Shown here: positions 63,378 to 64,000 of the stretch, piece after piece
How the letters are laid out: every line of letters begins with the position of its first letter
Position numbering within the stretch: the stretch's first letter is position 1
Assembly: GCF_012274265.1 (NCBI RefSeq)
Contig: NZ_JAANYY010000002.1
Coordinates: forward strand, 806,001 to 870,000
Origin: Sphingopyxis microcysteis
Lineage (GTDB): Bacteria > Pseudomonadota > Alphaproteobacteria > Sphingomonadales > Sphingomonadaceae
DNA: 64,000 bases
Direction: 5' to 3'
Made by a program: the position numbers and the translations under genes
The notes under the pieces: generated by a model
The model's input: only the letters and a program-made list of their open reading frames with translations
Databases searched by the model: none
Told to the model about the DNA's origin: nothing

Positions 63378-64000
63378 CTACCGCTTCATGCACTGCCGCA
63401 CATCGTCGCGCTTATATTCGCTGCAATTCCACAGCGCCTTTTCGAACCCGGCCTTGTCGTCGCGGAGGTAGGAAAAGCTCATCGCGGCGCGCTGCGTGTC
63501 GCTCATCGAGTCGCTGTCGGGTTTCAGGACCGGGTTGGTCCAGCCCATGAACTTGCAATAGGGCTTGTCGCCGCACAGGCGCAGCGCGGTGGTGACGAAG
63601 CTTTCGGGCGCCGCCCTGCGGTCGAGCTGGGTGTAGATGGTGTCGCGGCCTGCGCTTTCGCCCGCACCTGCCACGACGCGCGCTTCGCCCACCGCGGCAT
63701 TGGCATCGACGCCGGTCGCGAGCTCGGTCGGCAGTCCGAGCGCCATCGCATGCAGCGGCGAGATAGCGGCGAGCTTTGCGACCGGCCCGTCGCCGCCTGA
63801 GACGGCGCCGCGGAAGGCGCCGGGCGTGCCCCAATAGCCCGGCCAGCGGAAGAACAGATGCGTGTCGACGATCGCGATCTTTTCGAGGCTGTCGCTCCAA
63901 TAGGGGCGCACCCAGTCGGTGTGATAGTGGGTTGCGAGCCCGACGGGCGGGTAGGTTCCGCCCGACAGCATCAGGTCGGCGTTGTTGCGCGCGCGCTGCC
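63378..64000 (-). CDS. Cell wall hydrolase, SleB family (partial, 5' end outside window)
   Basis: About 206 C-terminal residues are visible. The segment NADLMLSGGTYPPVGLATHY followed by HTDWVRPYWSDSLEKIA and HLFFRWPGYWG matches the SleB/CwlJ-type hydrolase domain common in sphingomonads. A further 130-residue tail contains several cysteines (LCGDKPYCKFMGW, then NCSEYKR and RQCMKR). It probably cleaves peptidoglycan; N-terminal signals lie beyond the window. Confidence 0.8.
   Translation of the reverse strand, partial: QRARNNADLMLSGGTYPPVGLATHYHTDWVRPYWSDSLEKIAIVDTHLFFRWPGYWGTPGAFRGAVSGGDGPVAKLAAISPLHAMALGLPTELATGVDANAAVGEARVVAGAGESAGRDTIYTQLDRRAAPESFVTTALRLCGDKPYCKFMGWTNPVLKPDSDSMSDTQRAAMSFSYLRDDKAGFEKALWNCSEYKRDDVRQCMKR

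Overview
The window is high-GC chromosomal DNA whose gene content and protein style point to an alphaproteobacterium of the Sphingomonadales, most likely Sphingopyxis-like. This is inferred from gene families (fused CysNC, TamA/TamB, korAB, a sphingomonad-type IS5 element, palindromic intergenic repeats with GGAG/CTCC arms), not from a 16S gene. It holds about 56 protein genes, one tRNA-Lys, one nested insertion-sequence pair, a manganese riboswitch of the yybP-ykoY class and several palindromic repeats.

Positions 1-16645 (minus strand) are one surface-polysaccharide (O-antigen or capsule) locus. In transcription order it encodes UDP-L-FucNAc synthesis (CapE, CapF, CapG), a WbuB-like glycosyltransferase, a DegT-family sugar aminotransferase, a phosphonate cassette (PepM fused to a cytidylyltransferase, phosphonopyruvate decarboxylase, an iron-type alcohol dehydrogenase resembling phosphonoacetaldehyde reductase), a LicD-family transferase, the Wzx flippase, a Wzy-like polymerase, CDP-glucose synthesis (RfbF) and 4,6-dehydration (RfbG), another glycosyltransferase and a short-chain epimerase/reductase cut by the window edge. 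The three phosphonate enzymes match the first steps of fosfomycin synthesis (Fom1, Fom2, FomC), which yield CMP-activated 2-hydroxyethylphosphonate. LicD follows directly and could place that group on the glycan. This is the most interesting system here.

Positions 16646-18570 are a mobile-element scar. An 845-bp IS5-type element with a frameshifted transposase has inserted into the transposase of an older, decayed IS on the opposite strand.

Positions 18571-31166 carry selO, ugd (UDP-glucose dehydrogenase), the tamA-tamB outer-membrane assembly pair with a small lipoprotein, a riboswitch-controlled GDT1/UPF0016 cation exporter, galE and a UDP-glucuronate 4-epimerase. Ugd and the epimerases supply UDP-GlcA, UDP-GalA and UDP-Gal for envelope glycans.

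Positions 31369-49780 are mostly housekeeping: tRNA-Lys, folK, an iron-sulfur uracil-DNA glycosylase, rppH, an esterase, 2-oxoacid:ferredoxin oxidoreductase (korAB), a YdjM-like membrane protein, a photolyase, a cyclopropane-fatty-acid-synthase-like methyltransferase, a class C serine hydrolase, an SDR, purF, hisI, a MerR-family (LiuR-like) regulator with a clear palindrome, an acyl-CoA dehydrogenase and a phospholipase-D-like protein.

Positions 49877-57280 (minus strand) form a leucine/isovalerate catabolic operon: isovaleryl-CoA dehydrogenase, two small membrane proteins, methylcrotonyl-CoA carboxylase beta, a DUF559 protein framed by palindromic repeats, methylcrotonyl-CoA carboxylase alpha, a MaoC hydratase and a CitE-like lyase. 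A LysR gene diverges from it. Positions 58363-61921 are the sulfate-activation operon cysD-cysNC-cysQ. The window ends with a quinone-oxidoreductase-like MDR protein and a partial SleB-family cell wall hydrolase.
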